From Thermogutta terrifontis (GTDB lineage: Bacteria; Planctomycetota; Planctomycetia; Pirellulales; Thermoguttaceae), in the NCBI RefSeq assembly GCF_002277955.1, contig NZ_CP018477.1:4733206-4797205 (forward strand): DNA of 64,000 nucleotides. The letters run 5' to 3'. Positions 36,959 through 45,649 of this stretch are shown in pieces (the first letter of the stretch is position 1; the number at the start of each line of letters is the position of its first letter). Made by a program: the position numbers and the translations under genes. The notes under the pieces are model-generated. The model did no database searches, was not told the DNA's origin, and was given only the letters and a program-made list of their open reading frames with translations.

Positions 36959-37102
36959 GCCGCATCTCCTTTAATTGCTAGCAAATTCCACCTTAAATCA
37001 TGATATAGGGGCGGGGGACTATTGAATACTGCGGCGGGTGGGGCTGGCTCATTGAGACCGGCTCCGGCTGGCACTCTGGCTCGAAAGGGAATATTTGCAG
37101 GT

Positions 37103-37804
37103 ATGGCCTCGCAAGCAAGTCGCGGTGCGGTGGTACTTCTATCGGGTGGAATGGACTCGTCCACAACGGCTGCTATTGCCAGGCATGAGGGGTTCCGCCT
37201 CTTTGCGCTGACCATCGATTATGGGCAGCGGCACCGTTTGGAGCTCGAGTCCGCTCGAAAAGTCGCCCAATTTTTGAACGCGGCGGAGCATATCGTCCTG
37301 AGGGTGGACCTGACTTGCTTTGGACGCAGCGCTCTGACGGACACCATCGCGGTGCCCAAGGATCGCCCTGTGACGGCCGGTCACGGGGAGATCCCGGTCA
37401 CCTACGTCCCTGCGCGGAACACGGTCTTCCTGGCTCTGGCCCTGGCTTATGCGGAAAGCCGAGGGCTGGCCGACATTTTCATCGGCGCGAACGCCGTGGA
37501 TTACAGCGGGTATCCGGATTGCCGACCGGAGTTCATCGAGGCCTTCGAGCACCTTGCCAACTTGGGAACCAAAGCGGGCGTTGAAGGCCGGACCCGCTTC
37601 CGCATCCATGCGCCGCTGTTGCAGATGACAAAGGCCCAGATCATCCGCCGGGGCATCGAACTCGGCCTGGATTACGGCCTCACCCACACGTGCTATGACC
37701 CCACTCCGGACGGCCTCGCCTGCGGACGGTGCGATGCCTGCCAGCTCCGCAAAAAAGGATTTGCCGAGGCCGGGCTCCAGGACCCCATCGCCTATGTCTG
37801 TTGA
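37103..37804 (+). CDS. queC: 7-cyano-7-deazaguanine synthase QueC
   Basis: QueC converts 7-carboxy-7-deazaguanine to preQ0 using ATP and ammonia. The 233-residue protein has the PP-loop [17 protein letters not shown] (about 9-25), [38 protein letters not shown] and the C-terminal zinc site with four cysteines (CYDP ... [16 protein letters not shown]). I start at the ATG at 37103, since the PP-loop begins shortly after; an upstream TTG frame (37022) adds a non-conserved 27-residue stretch. The end overlaps queE by 11 bases. Confidence 0.94.
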   Translation: MASQASRGAVVLLSGGMDSSTTAAIARHEGFRLFALTIDYGQRHRLELESARKVAQFLNAAEHIVLRVDLTCFGRSALTDTIAVPKDRPVTAGHGEIPVTYVPARNTVFLALALAYAESRGLADIFIGANAVDYSGYPDCRPEFIEAFEHLANLGTKAGVEGRTRFRIHAPLLQMTKAQIIRRGIELGLDYGLTHTCYDPTPDGLACGRCDACQLRKKGFAEAGLQDPIAYVC

Positions 37805-38579
37805 ACATCCGAGCCAGATACATACCCCCAGCATGGCCTACCATCCCAAAGGGCACACAACCGGCGCGGCGGAGCAAAGACTCGCTCAGCCGCTCCGAAT
37901 CGCCGAAATTTTTCAATCCCGGCAGGGAGAAGGATTTCTCACCGGGACCGAGAGCGTATTCATCCGCGTCTCAGGATGCAACCTCCGGTGCAGGTTCTGT
38001 GATACCCCGTACGCAAGCTGGGAACCGGAGGGCCCGCTTCTCACCGTCGAGGAGATCCTCCGTCGTGTGGAAAACTTTCCCGCTCGCCATATCGTGCTGA
38101 CGGGCGGCGAACCGATGATGTTTCCCCAAGTTGTCCCTCTCACACGGCATCTGTCCGATCGTGGCTACCACGTGACGGTGGAAACGGCGGGCACGGTATA
38201 TCGGCCGGTCCAGTGCCATCTCATGTCGATCAGCCCCAAACTCAGCAATTCCACGCCCGACAGAGAACTTCATCCGCGGTGGTGGAAAGAGCACGAGCGC
38301 CGGCGACACCAACCGGACGTCATTCGGCGGCTTGTCCGCGAATATCCCTACCAGATCAAATTCGTTATCGACCGGCCTGAAGACGTGGACGAGGTAGAAC
38401 GCTACCTTCGCGCACTGGCCGAAATAGATCGTAACCGAGTGCTCCTGATGCCCCAGGGGACGGATCAGGAGGCGCTCGGCGAGAAAATGACCTGGCTGGA
38501 ACCAATCTGTCAGCAACATGGGTTCCGGCTCTGTCCACGGAAACACATCGAGTGGTACGGTCCAGGCCGGGGCAAGTAA
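37794..38579 (+). CDS. queE: 7-carboxy-7-deazaguanine synthase QueE (radical SAM)
   Basis: QueE is a radical SAM enzyme that contracts the ring of carboxytetrahydropterin to form 7-carboxy-7-deazaguanine. The 261-residue protein has [20 protein letters not shown] and the Fe-S motif [15 protein letters not shown], with the usual CxxxCxxC spacing. LTGGEPMM is the GGE motif that binds SAM. I take the ATG at 37794 overlapping queC; 37833 is an alternative start. It is slightly longer than typical QueE, due to the N-terminal extension and a His/Arg-rich segment (HERRRHQPD) in the middle. The queD and folE genes of the route are not in the window. Confidence 0.92.
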   Translation: MSVEHPSQIHTPSMAYHPKGHTTGAAEQRLAQPLRIAEIFQSRQGEGFLTGTESVFIRVSGCNLRCRFCDTPYASWEPEGPLLTVEEILRRVENFPARHIVLTGGEPMMFPQVVPLTRHLSDRGYHVTVETAGTVYRPVQCHLMSISPKLSNSTPDRELHPRWWKEHERRRHQPDVIRRLVREYPYQIKFVIDRPEDVDEVERYLRALAEIDRNRVLLMPQGTDQEALGEKMTWLEPICQQHGFRLCPRKHIEWYGPGRGK

Positions 38580-38747
38580 TGACTGCTGAAGATCGCAGAA
38601 CAGTTTGGCCAAAGGCGACAGAGCATCAACTTTTGCCGACGTCCCCCACAGTCGCTTTTCTGCCAGGCCACGTGTTTTCGGACGGATCGGACAACTGCCT
38701 CGTCAGCCGGCCGCGCTCTCCTGGCGATGGGCTGCCCGCGGAATCGC

Positions 38748-39341
38748 TCAGCCTTTTGCGCCCATGGCCTTGGCCGTGTTGACTTTCTCTGCCAGGCGCA
38801 CGCCGGGGCGTCGCAGCCTCATCGACTCGACTTCCCAGACATAGCCGTGAATTTGCACGTCGGCCGGGATCAACGGGCAGTTACGAAGCAACTCCACCTG
38901 TTTGAGGCAAATCTCGTCCACATCGGAAAACATCCGAATCCATTTAGGGAACACCCCCGGCGGCAGCTTGAGTTCGGGCAGAGCCGGATCGATCGCCACG
39001 CTGTCTGGATCGATACCCTTTTCACGGAGGGCATTGGTCAGAAATTCGCCGGTTGCCGTCATCATGCCGCACTCGGTGTGATTGACGACAATGATCTCCT
39101 TGGTGCCAAAAAAGTTGGTGGTGAGCATGGCCGAGCGGATAACGTCGTCCGTCACGAGACCTCCCGCGTTGCGGTACACATGGGCATCACCCAGTCGAAT
39201 GCCCAGGGCCTCCTCGACTGGCAACCGCTCGTCCATGCAGGCGAGCACAAACAGGCGCCGGTTGTTGGGAATTCCCTTCTGACGCCGCAGGGCCCAGGCT
39301 TCTCGTTCCGCCAGTTCCATGTCGATTTGCTGGTACAGCAT
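38748..39341 (-). CDS. Beta-class carbonic anhydrase
   Basis: A 197-residue beta-carbonic anhydrase-like protein that should interconvert CO2 and bicarbonate. Zinc ligands and catalytic dyad: the C-x-D-x-R motif in LACMDERLPVEEALG, and HTECGM (His and Cys) about 55 residues later; YRNAGGLVTDDVIRSAMLT is also typical. No signal peptide, so cytoplasmic. I use the ATG at 39341, with GGGAGGTG about 6 bases before; the frame extends five codons further. The C terminus (VWEVESMRLRRPGVRL) is normal for the short clade. Confidence 0.88.
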   Translation of the reverse strand: MLYQQIDMELAEREAWALRRQKGIPNNRRLFVLACMDERLPVEEALGIRLGDAHVYRNAGGLVTDDVIRSAMLTTNFFGTKEIIVVNHTECGMMTATGEFLTNALREKGIDPDSVAIDPALPELKLPPGVFPKWIRMFSDVDEICLKQVELLRNCPLIPADVQIHGYVWEVESMRLRRPGVRLAEKVNTAKAMGAKG

Positions 39342-39627
39342 CGCGGCACCTCCCATTCTGTCTCATACATCTGTTTCTTGATGAGTTTACTGCATCAATC
39401 TGTATGCATCCCTATCGTAGGCGGCCGCTGACTAAACGTCAAGCGACTGTCCTTATCAAATTACTAATGTATAACCGACAAGCATCTCGCTCACAGAAAA
39501 ACGGCTTCCGGCAAACCGGACCTGTCGTGGTGACTGCCCCGGGATCAGGCGAAAGAATGCGGCGACGAGAAAAGGCGGAAACGCCACGGTGAGGATTTTC
39601 GCACGTAGGAAGAAGGGCGCAAAAAAA

Positions 39628-39703
39628 TCGGGGCGACTGGATTTGAACCAGCGACCTCTTGGTCCCGAACCAAGCGCTCTAAGCCAGGCTGAGCTACGCC
39701 CCG
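39628..39703 (-). tRNA. tRNA-Pro (anticodon CGG)
   Basis: Read on the minus strand, the 76-base gene folds as a cloverleaf: acceptor CGGGGCG with CGCCCCG (7 pairs), D stem GCTC/GAGC, anticodon stem CTTGG/CCAAG with loop TTCGGGA (anticodon CGG, proline codon CCG), T stem GCTGG/CCAGT with loop TTCAAAT, discriminator A. The 3' CCA is not encoded. A run of seven T right after the gene (minus strand) can act as terminator. Confidence 0.95.
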
Positions 39704-40021
39704 AAAAAAGCTATTTGATTAATTTTTATGTCCAAGGAGCACCCGCCCGTGGCCCAAACCTGTCTTTGTTCCGGCCACGCAGGCTTCCTCTTCAGTTTAC
39801 CGCCACTTCCCGCCCAGCGTCAATCCATGATGTTCGCAGAGTTCAAGCACTTCCAAACTCGCCTTGGCCTGGGGTAGATAAAGCCGACGTTATTGCCAAC
39901 CACAACGCGGGCAAGCCGTTCAGATTCCGGCAGAGGCAATCCATGAATTGCCCCGACGACACACCGAGCAGCAACCCATGAATGGAACCGGGTATGGGCG
40001 ATTCATGAATCGCGCTCGTAC
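39704..40021. other. Intergenic stretch upstream of tRNA-Pro with palindromic repeat variants
   Basis: About 318 bases with no supported gene. Near 39932-39951 and 39988-40010 there are degraded versions of the CAATTCATGAATTG palindrome (CAATCCATGAATTG and GATTCATGAATC), arranged in tandem. The tRNA promoter should lie here on the minus strand; a TTGGAC box near 39731-39736 is a weak candidate. Confidence 0.5.
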
Positions 40022-41197
40022 TCACACCGGCACGCCCAGAAAGCCTTCGTGGTAAAACACGGGTTCGTAGCCTTGTTCCGTCAACCACCGGATGGCGGTT
40101 TCCAATCGCTGCGGATGATCTGGCAGATACCGCTGATAAAAAGGCCAGAAATACTGCTCGTGTGTGAAAATATCCATGATCTCGGCGGTGTTCGGGTCGT
40201 CCATCAGGGGCGCCAGGGTGGGGACGATTTGATCGACAGGTGTGTTGTTACAAACGATGTCCACCCGGGAGAACACAATGCCACTTTCGAAATCCATCCA
40301 GGCATCGTGGCGGGAAAGGTAGGCACTGCGACTGGGGTCGAGGTGGTAATTGACATCCCAGACGCCGCCAATCTGAGTGAAGTATCCGCTGAGGACGCGA
40401 ACACCACGCTCTTTTAATACCGACAGACTGGCCGGCAACACCATCCCCCAGTGGATCACGGTGGGTGGAGAATACGTGGCTTCCCCGGCAAAGCGCAGGA
40501 TCTGCTCGGCCACGCGATCGAAATCGGCGGCCAGTTGCTGCGGCGAAGCATGCTGGTAGGGGCGATCGGGTTTGTCCGCCCAGGCGTGAAAAGCGAGTTT
40601 CAGCCAGTCCGCATTGTCCGCCCATTCACCCTTATACCGATCGGGAAATTGCGTCAGATTGAAGTCATCACCCGTCGTGTAGTAAATGTTCAACACGAAT
40701 TTGGTGCCGTACTTTTTGTGCAGGTCGCGGAGCATCGCCAGATACCAGCAATCGAATAGCGAGGCATACTGATGCTGGGCAATATCGCGGAGAAAGAAGC
40801 TATTATCGTCAATGGAGAACCGATAACGGGGCCGACTGTTGCGGTCCCAGATGACCTTGATTCGATGCTCCTGATGACCGCGGGGTCCGCGAGAACTGGC
40901 GACGATCTCGTTTTCATGCTCAGCGAGGATCACTTTGGCTCGGTAAAGGGCCCCCTGGCGCTGTGCCGCCTGGCCGTTGACGATGACGGCCTGATCCTCG
41001 GGCGCCACCCCCAGGACCTCGATTTCCAGGCCTTTGTCGGTTTGTCGGCCGTGTCGCCGGTTGAGAACCGCTCCATGGACCGGCTCCAGGATGGTCGTGC
41101 TCGTCGCATCCGCCAGCAGGCGTCCTGTGGCAAGTGCCGCTGTTCCGGTGGCCACCCCCAGCAAAAAACGACGCCGGGACCAAACGTTGAAAGACAT
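40022..41197 (-). CDS. Tat-exported polysaccharide-deacetylase-like protein
   Basis: A 391-residue protein with a twin-arginine signal (SRRRFLLGVATGTAALATG), so it is folded before export. After a strand-rich linker (LNRRHGRQTDKGLEIEVLGV) comes a domain starting RYRFSIDDNSFFLRDIA, with LHKKYGTKFVLNIYYTT, LKLAFHAWADKPDRPY and TVIHWGMVLPASLSVLKERGVRVLSGYF. This resembles the NodB-type polysaccharide deacetylase fold (SIDD in place of the usual TFDD, FHAW in place of the HxxxH metal site), but the match is distant and activity is unsure. It stands alone, upstream of the tRNA and downstream of spoVG/ispE on the same strand. Confidence 0.65.
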   Translation of the reverse strand: MSFNVWSRRRFLLGVATGTAALATGRLLADATSTTILEPVHGAVLNRRHGRQTDKGLEIEVLGVAPEDQAVIVNGQAAQRQGALYRAKVILAEHENEIVASSRGPRGHQEHRIKVIWDRNSRPRYRFSIDDNSFFLRDIAQHQYASLFDCWYLAMLRDLHKKYGTKFVLNIYYTTGDDFNLTQFPDRYKGEWADNADWLKLAFHAWADKPDRPYQHASPQQLAADFDRVAEQILRFAGEATYSPPTVIHWGMVLPASLSVLKERGVRVLSGYFTQIGGVWDVNYHLDPSRSAYLSRHDAWMDFESGIVFSRVDIVCNNTPVDQIVPTLAPLMDDPNTAEIMDIFTHEQYFWPFYQRYLPDHPQRLETAIRWLTEQGYEPVFYHEGFLGVPV

Positions 41198-41241
41198 GGC
41201 GCTACCTGCTCAGTTCAGTAGGAAAGGCCTTTCCAAATGCT

Positions 41242-41808
41242 CTACGGAGCTGCTGTCTCGGGTGGCTCCGACCGTTCTTTTTGTGTCACGTCCTCAGGGG
41301 GCTTATGTGGGCCGCGTGGCTGCTCGCGCTCGCTATGTGCCTTGCGGTGCGGTGTTTTCTTGGGCAGCGGTTCAGCCGCCTCGGCGGTTCTCTCTTCGTC
41401 GAAATCTTCATAGGTCGAGACATAGCCCGGCAATTTCGCGCGGGCCTTTTCCTCTTCGTAAGCAGCGATGACGCGGGCCTGGATCATTTCCCGGCACTGG
41501 GAATTGATGGGATGGGCAATATCCGCGTAGAGTTTCGCCCGACCTTCCTCGTCGCGCTCGATTGGCTGCTCTTTCAGCCGGATGCCACACTGGTTGCAGT
41601 ATTGAGCCCGAAGGTGGTTCTTCGTGCGGCAATTGGGGCACCGAGCCGTAAGCTTACGGCTGGGCATGGCGACGAACGGCCCGTTCGCCCCTTCGATGAT
41701 CTTCAGGTCCCGGACCACGAAGCAATCATCGAAGGTGATCGAGCAGAAAGCTTTCAGCCGCTCTCCGGGCTCGTCCATGAGCTTGATGCGTACCTCGGTG
41801 ATTTCCAC
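41242..41808 (-). CDS. spoVG: SpoVG-family regulator with zinc-ribbon insertion
   Basis: SpoVG is a small nucleic-acid-binding regulator. The 188-residue protein opens [21 protein letters not shown], then [20 protein letters not shown] and FVAMPSRK, all classic. In normal SpoVG about 20 residues later comes DIAHPIN; here a zinc ribbon ([19 protein letters not shown], about 57-75) sits between MPSRKL and [18 protein letters not shown] charged tail (about 130-188) follows. GTG start at 41808 with AAAGGAGG. It is 27 bases downstream of ispE on the same strand; a link of ispE and spoVG is known from Bacillus as well, with other genes between. What the insert binds is unknown. Confidence 0.85.
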   Translation of the reverse strand: MEITEVRIKLMDEPGERLKAFCSITFDDCFVVRDLKIIEGANGPFVAMPSRKLTARCPNCRTKNHLRAQYCNQCGIRLKEQPIERDEEGRAKLYADIAHPINSQCREMIQARVIAAYEEEKARAKLPGYVSTYEDFDEERTAEAAEPLPKKTPHRKAHSEREQPRGPHKPPEDVTQKERSEPPETAAP

Positions 41809-41835
41809 GGCCGACCTCCTTTCCCTGAGGACCCT

Positions 41836-42744
41836 TCACACAACCGAGTGCACGACGAATGCAGCACCGAGCCGGGTTGACTGGATCCGCCGCGCCGCGG
41901 CCAGGGCTTGTTCGCGGTGGCTGTACACGGCGAAGTAGCACGAACCGCTCCCCGTCAAACTGACCGCCAAACCCCCTGTCTGAGCCAGCGACTGCTTCAG
42001 GTGGGCCAGCCCCGGCGCCAGACGCAGCGCCGGTTCCTCCAGTCGGTTGAACACCCGTTTCCCGAACGAGGCCCAATCACCCCTCTGCCATGCCTGCAGT
42101 AGCGGCGTGACTGGCTGCGGCGTTTCCGGCACCCGGCAAGCTCCATACACCTCCCGCGTCGCCAGGCTCACCGGCGGCTTGACGACCACCGCATGAAGCG
42201 GCGGGCCCGGCCGGACGGGCTCCACAATTTCTCCTCGGCCGCGGCATACGCTGGGTCCCTTCTCGAGAAAGAGGGGAACATCACTCCCCAGCCGCGCACC
42301 CCAGTCGTGCAGAGTCTGGGGGGACACCCCGACGTGCCACAACTGGCACAAAGCCACCAGCGCAGCCGCCGCGTCCGAAGATCCCCCACCTAACCCGGCG
42401 CCGGTGGGAATACGCTTCCAAAGCTGGATGCGCACTCCGCGGGTGATTGCCGTTTCCTGCTGAATCAGGCGTGCCGCACGATACACAAGATTGGTTTCAT
42501 CCACCGGCACGGAATGCTTTCCGCAAAGTTCCGCCCAATCCCCTTTCCAAACCCATTTTACGTCCAGGACGATGTCGCTTCCCGGGATTTCCTCAAGCAC
42601 CAGGGTATCATAGAGGTTGACGGGAACGACCAGGGTCTCGATGAGGTGGTAGCCGTCTTCGCGGCGCCCCAACACCTCGAAGAAAAGGTTCAATTTCGCT
42701 GGGGCATGAACGACCCACGATGTATGCCAGCGTTGGACCTGCAT
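41836..42744 (-). CDS. ispE: 4-diphosphocytidyl-2-C-methyl-D-erythritol kinase IspE
   Basis: IspE phosphorylates CDP-methylerythritol in the non-mevalonate isoprenoid pathway. The 302-residue GHMP kinase has HAPAKLNLFFEVLGRREDGYH at the start, the ATP loop RIPTGAGLGGGSSDAAAALVAL (about 98-119), and C-terminal GLAVSLTGSGSCYFAVY (third GHMP motif). I use the ATG at 42744; the frame reaches 42795 but the upstream residues are Cys/Arg-rich and not conserved-looking. Length is standard. Confidence 0.94.
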   Translation of the reverse strand: MQVQRWHTSWVVHAPAKLNLFFEVLGRREDGYHLIETLVVPVNLYDTLVLEEIPGSDIVLDVKWVWKGDWAELCGKHSVPVDETNLVYRAARLIQQETAITRGVRIQLWKRIPTGAGLGGGSSDAAAALVALCQLWHVGVSPQTLHDWGARLGSDVPLFLEKGPSVCRGRGEIVEPVRPGPPLHAVVVKPPVSLATREVYGACRVPETPQPVTPLLQAWQRGDWASFGKRVFNRLEEPALRLAPGLAHLKQSLAQTGGLAVSLTGSGSCYFAVYSHREQALAAARRIQSTRLGAAFVVHSVV

Positions 42745-42970
42745 TCGACGTCCGCCCCGGCAAGAGTACCTACGGTTGCAGCAACCATCCCCCAAGCGCT
42801 AGGGATTTTAAGCCTTTCTTTAATGGCGTCAATATCTATTTCCCCACGATTGGGTGGTGGAGCATTTTTCGCGCGCCGCGCCGTAGTTTTCTCCGTGAAG
42901 GCAATTTATCATCCTCAACCCACGCCGATCCCAAATTTGCGCGTTGTCACGTTGCTTCCCCGGGCTCGAA

Positions 42971-43612
42971 TCAATCAGGCGGAAACCACGTCCTGAGGAC
43001 GGTGCAAAGCCTTCTGAAGGCGTTATCTGTGCACCGGGATAGACCCACCTTTTTAGCAAGCTCTTCGTAAAGAGACGCCGAGCGCGGCGTTCGCGTGAGC
43101 CGCAGCGCCTGTTGCATGGCCTCTTTGGGGCGCCGAGGTTTTGCTTCCCCGGGATCCAGATAACCCTCTTTCTCCAACCATTTCCGGAGTTTTTTAAGGT
43201 CGGATCCCCACCCGAGCACCCTTGCCACATGAGGCGAATCTGCCCACACCCATGCTTCCAATTCAGGGTCTATAACGATGGCCGAACACCGGTTTTGCCA
43301 GCCGTTTTTGCTGAGCTTTGCTTCCACCTCTCTTTCGATCTCCTCTCGCCCCTGCGTCTTTTCCGCGCCACATCCCTCACGATCGAACATGACCAAGGCA
43401 TAGCGATACTGGGTCACAAACGGCCGCAGAAATACATCAGCTTCCCGATACACACCTGGATCCCGCTTGGGATGTTCATAAACGTCCGCCGCTGCATCCG
43501 GGACAATCGGGCGGATTTGAAGGGCTTGATGCCGCCTGAGGAGCGCCATTACAGCGATTCTCATTGTTGGGTCGCCTGTCAAAACGATGAGATCTTTCAT
43601 TTCTCTGCTCAT
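42971..43612 (-). CDS. TOPRIM-like/DUF4276-type partner of AAA ATPase
   Basis: A 213-residue protein that overlaps the AAA ATPase gene by 4 bases (ATGA), so both are surely made together. It reads LIVLTGDPTMRIAVMALLRR, then YALVMFDREGCGAEK ... REEIEREVEAKLSKNGWQNR and SAIVIDPELEAWVWADSPHV. The ordered acidic residues (D in VMFDRE, D/E in IDPELEAW) fit a TOPRIM-like or DUF4276-type nuclease partner seen with OLD-like ATPases. The C-terminal part (KPRRPKEAMQQALRLTRTPRSASLYEELAK) is helical. The nuclease idea is inference; the pairing and overlap are seen directly. Confidence 0.6.
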   Translation of the reverse strand: MSREMKDLIVLTGDPTMRIAVMALLRRHQALQIRPIVPDAAADVYEHPKRDPGVYREADVFLRPFVTQYRYALVMFDREGCGAEKTQGREEIEREVEAKLSKNGWQNRCSAIVIDPELEAWVWADSPHVARVLGWGSDLKKLRKWLEKEGYLDPGEAKPRRPKEAMQQALRLTRTPRSASLYEELAKKVGLSRCTDNAFRRLCTVLRTWFPPD

Positions 43613-44865
43613 CCCAAAATGCCTGACGCGAAAAGCGTCCCCAGGTCCGTTTCTTTTTTCCAGTCGCGAAGCTTGGGGTGTTCCGAGCCCGTCACCACAT
43701 CCGTGGCCCCGTCAGGTGTTTTTTTGAAGCACAGTAATTGGCCGGCTTCCACCAAACTTAAAATGACCGGGGAATGGGTCGCTACCAGAACCTGAGCCTC
43801 ATACAGCGACCTGAGGGACTCAATAACAGTGGCCACAGCAAGGGGATGAATCCCGTTCTCCGGTTCCTCGATTAAATAGACACCCTCAAGGGAGGGAAGA
43901 TAAGCGAGGATCGTCAAAGCCAGCAGTCGCAGTGTTCCGTCGGAAACCATCCACGAAGGAATTTTCAAGCCGTTTTCGTATTCAATGACGAGGTAGCGGT
44001 GTCGATCCTCTTCGCGTTCAACGGTTGTAATGTCCCGGACCTCGGGAAGAGCTGTCCGAACGTGGTCGATCCATTGTCGCCACCGGGTGGGGTTTTTGCG
44101 AAGTTCCGTGACGATCCAGGGAAGATTTGATCCGTCAGGCTTGAATGTTCGGGGCTGACCAGGGGGACTGGGTCTCTTCATCAACAAACTGTTAAGGACA
44201 ATCGGCTGGACTCCCTCACTCAACAGCGTTTTGAACCACGTGGCTGCGGGAAACGTCGATTGGTCTTCCGGTAAATTGCCAAACGCGCTTTTTTGAGGTC
44301 CCAGCCGAATCGAAGGAAACCATCCTTTCCCTGATTCTTTTCCCACTTCGCTGTAAAAATGATCGAGACCGCTCGCAGCTTTCCGCACGACTCGGCGATC
44401 TCCTCCCCCCACGCGATGCGTCATGATCGACTTGGGAGCCGTGTGCTCCATTGGGAAGAGTTCCCTCGGAACTGGCCGGGGTTCCCGCCACCGCTTAAGA
44501 ATGACCGACTCTTCCAGGATGGAAACGATCTCGGTCTCAGGGTGTATTCCTATGCAGACCTCGTAGCGAATCGTATCCCATGCCATTTCGGGTGCCCGGC
44601 CCCTGATCGCATCCGGGATTCTCGCTTCCACGGCCAGCTCAAACGGGCCGACACCCCTTTTCCAAACCAGGTCCTGAAAATTAGCGGTGCGTTCTTCCAG
44701 TGCTGCCTGCAGCCCGTCCGCCACAAGCCGTCCCAGAAAACCGACAACGTCCAGAAATGTCGTCTTGCCACTTGCATTCGGTCCCACCAGGACGTGGAAC
44801 GATTGCAAGGGCTGGCGCACGTAGCGAAGACACCGGTAATGGAGGGCCTCAATGAGCCGAATCAT
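43609..44865 (-). CDS. AAA ATPase, OLD/RecF-like (AAA_21)
   Basis: A 418-residue ATPase of the ABC/SMC-like AAA_21 group. Walker A is VGPNASGKTTFLDVVGFLG (about 28-46); the signature-like ISDGTLRLLALTILAYL-type region (MVSDGTLRLLALTILAYLPS) is at about 305-325; Walker B is GVYLIEEPENGIHPLAV (about 327-343); a switch histidine is in VLVATHSPVIL. It lacks a C-terminal TOPRIM domain, which is instead encoded by the overlapping next gene. Such split ATPase/TOPRIM-like pairs are typical of phage-defence or toxin-type modules. GGAGG lies about 12 bases before the ATG. Confidence 0.85.
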   Translation of the reverse strand: MIRLIEALHYRCLRYVRQPLQSFHVLVGPNASGKTTFLDVVGFLGRLVADGLQAALEERTANFQDLVWKRGVGPFELAVEARIPDAIRGRAPEMAWDTIRYEVCIGIHPETEIVSILEESVILKRWREPRPVPRELFPMEHTAPKSIMTHRVGGGDRRVVRKAASGLDHFYSEVGKESGKGWFPSIRLGPQKSAFGNLPEDQSTFPAATWFKTLLSEGVQPIVLNSLLMKRPSPPGQPRTFKPDGSNLPWIVTELRKNPTRWRQWIDHVRTALPEVRDITTVEREEDRHRYLVIEYENGLKIPSWMVSDGTLRLLALTILAYLPSLEGVYLIEEPENGIHPLAVATVIESLRSLYEAQVLVATHSPVILSLVEAGQLLCFKKTPDGATDVVTGSEHPKLRDWKKETDLGTLFASGILG

Positions 44866-45119
44866 ATTTTTGCTTTACCTCCGATCCATCCCCACTCGCT
44901 GGACAACCGGAAGGTCATTTTACACAAGATCTGGCCCCGGCTCTCGACCATTTAGCCTCTCCATATTCCGTACCCTTGACGCACAAATTTTCTCACGCAG
45001 TGTACCCGCGCATTTTGGGAGCAGAAGTCCTCGATCAAGCGTGTTCCGTCACGTCACTGGCGGCAAGGTGACTTGGCTTAAACCACTCGCAAATAGTCGG
45101 AATGGGACACCTGTCGTAC

Positions 45120-45330
45120 CCGTGGATACGGAATCGATCGTCCAATCCTCACAGGTGGACCTGACAAGCAGGTCCCTCCGAAAAAGGCCGGAGGGGCACG
45201 CTTGTCGTGCCCGGGGAAGGAAATGGATGATCCTACGTTGAACGGCGGACCCGACGAGCGGGTCCCTCCGAACGCTCGAGAAAACGGCGCCTGGCCGACA
45301 CGTCCCTCCGGATAGCGCGACAGAGCCCCT
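45120..45330. repeat. Third, short island of hairpin repeat modules
   Basis: Within the gene-free stretch 44866-45649 lie GGACCTG-ACAAG-CAGGTCC (about 45158-45176), the partner GGGCACG-CTTGT-CGTGCCC (about 45194-45212) and GGACCCG-ACGAG-CGGGTCC (about 45247-45265). The rest of the stretch holds no supported gene; a short minus-strand frame starting at 45458 with GGAGGAG upstream (MCKLPRLSHRHLLYESESAK) runs into the repeats and is probably not real. Confidence 0.8.
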
Positions 45331-45649
45331 CCTGTAACACCACGGCGGATACTCGACGGAAGGCGGAATTCATGCCTTGCCGCTACAGCACGTTTTGCCT
45401 TTGCGCTCTCAGACTCATACAACAGGTGACGATGGCTCAGCCGGGGGAGCTTGCACATGATTCTCTCCTCCGTTAGCTTGTGGGCACGTTGAGCCGGTGC
45501 TCCCGACTGCACCCTTTTACCGAAAGACAGCGCCGGACACAACCGCTAAGTCCCGTCCCGGCATGTCCACACTCCAATCCCAGTCGGCGATCTCCGGTCG
45601 CAAACTCGTAAAGGACGCAAGGCAAGAAACGAATTAGGAGATCGCCTCC

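Noticed and set aside
39589-39981. 130-residue frame over the tRNA gene (RPLGPEPSALSQAELRP)
   Set aside because: This is the well-known false translation of a tRNA gene on the opposite strand.
45078-45458. Possible short minus-strand gene with GGAGGAG site (MCKLPRLSHRHLL...)
   Set aside because: Good ribosome site, but after about 45 residues the frame enters the palindromic repeats and reads like other repeat-derived frames; kept only as a note.
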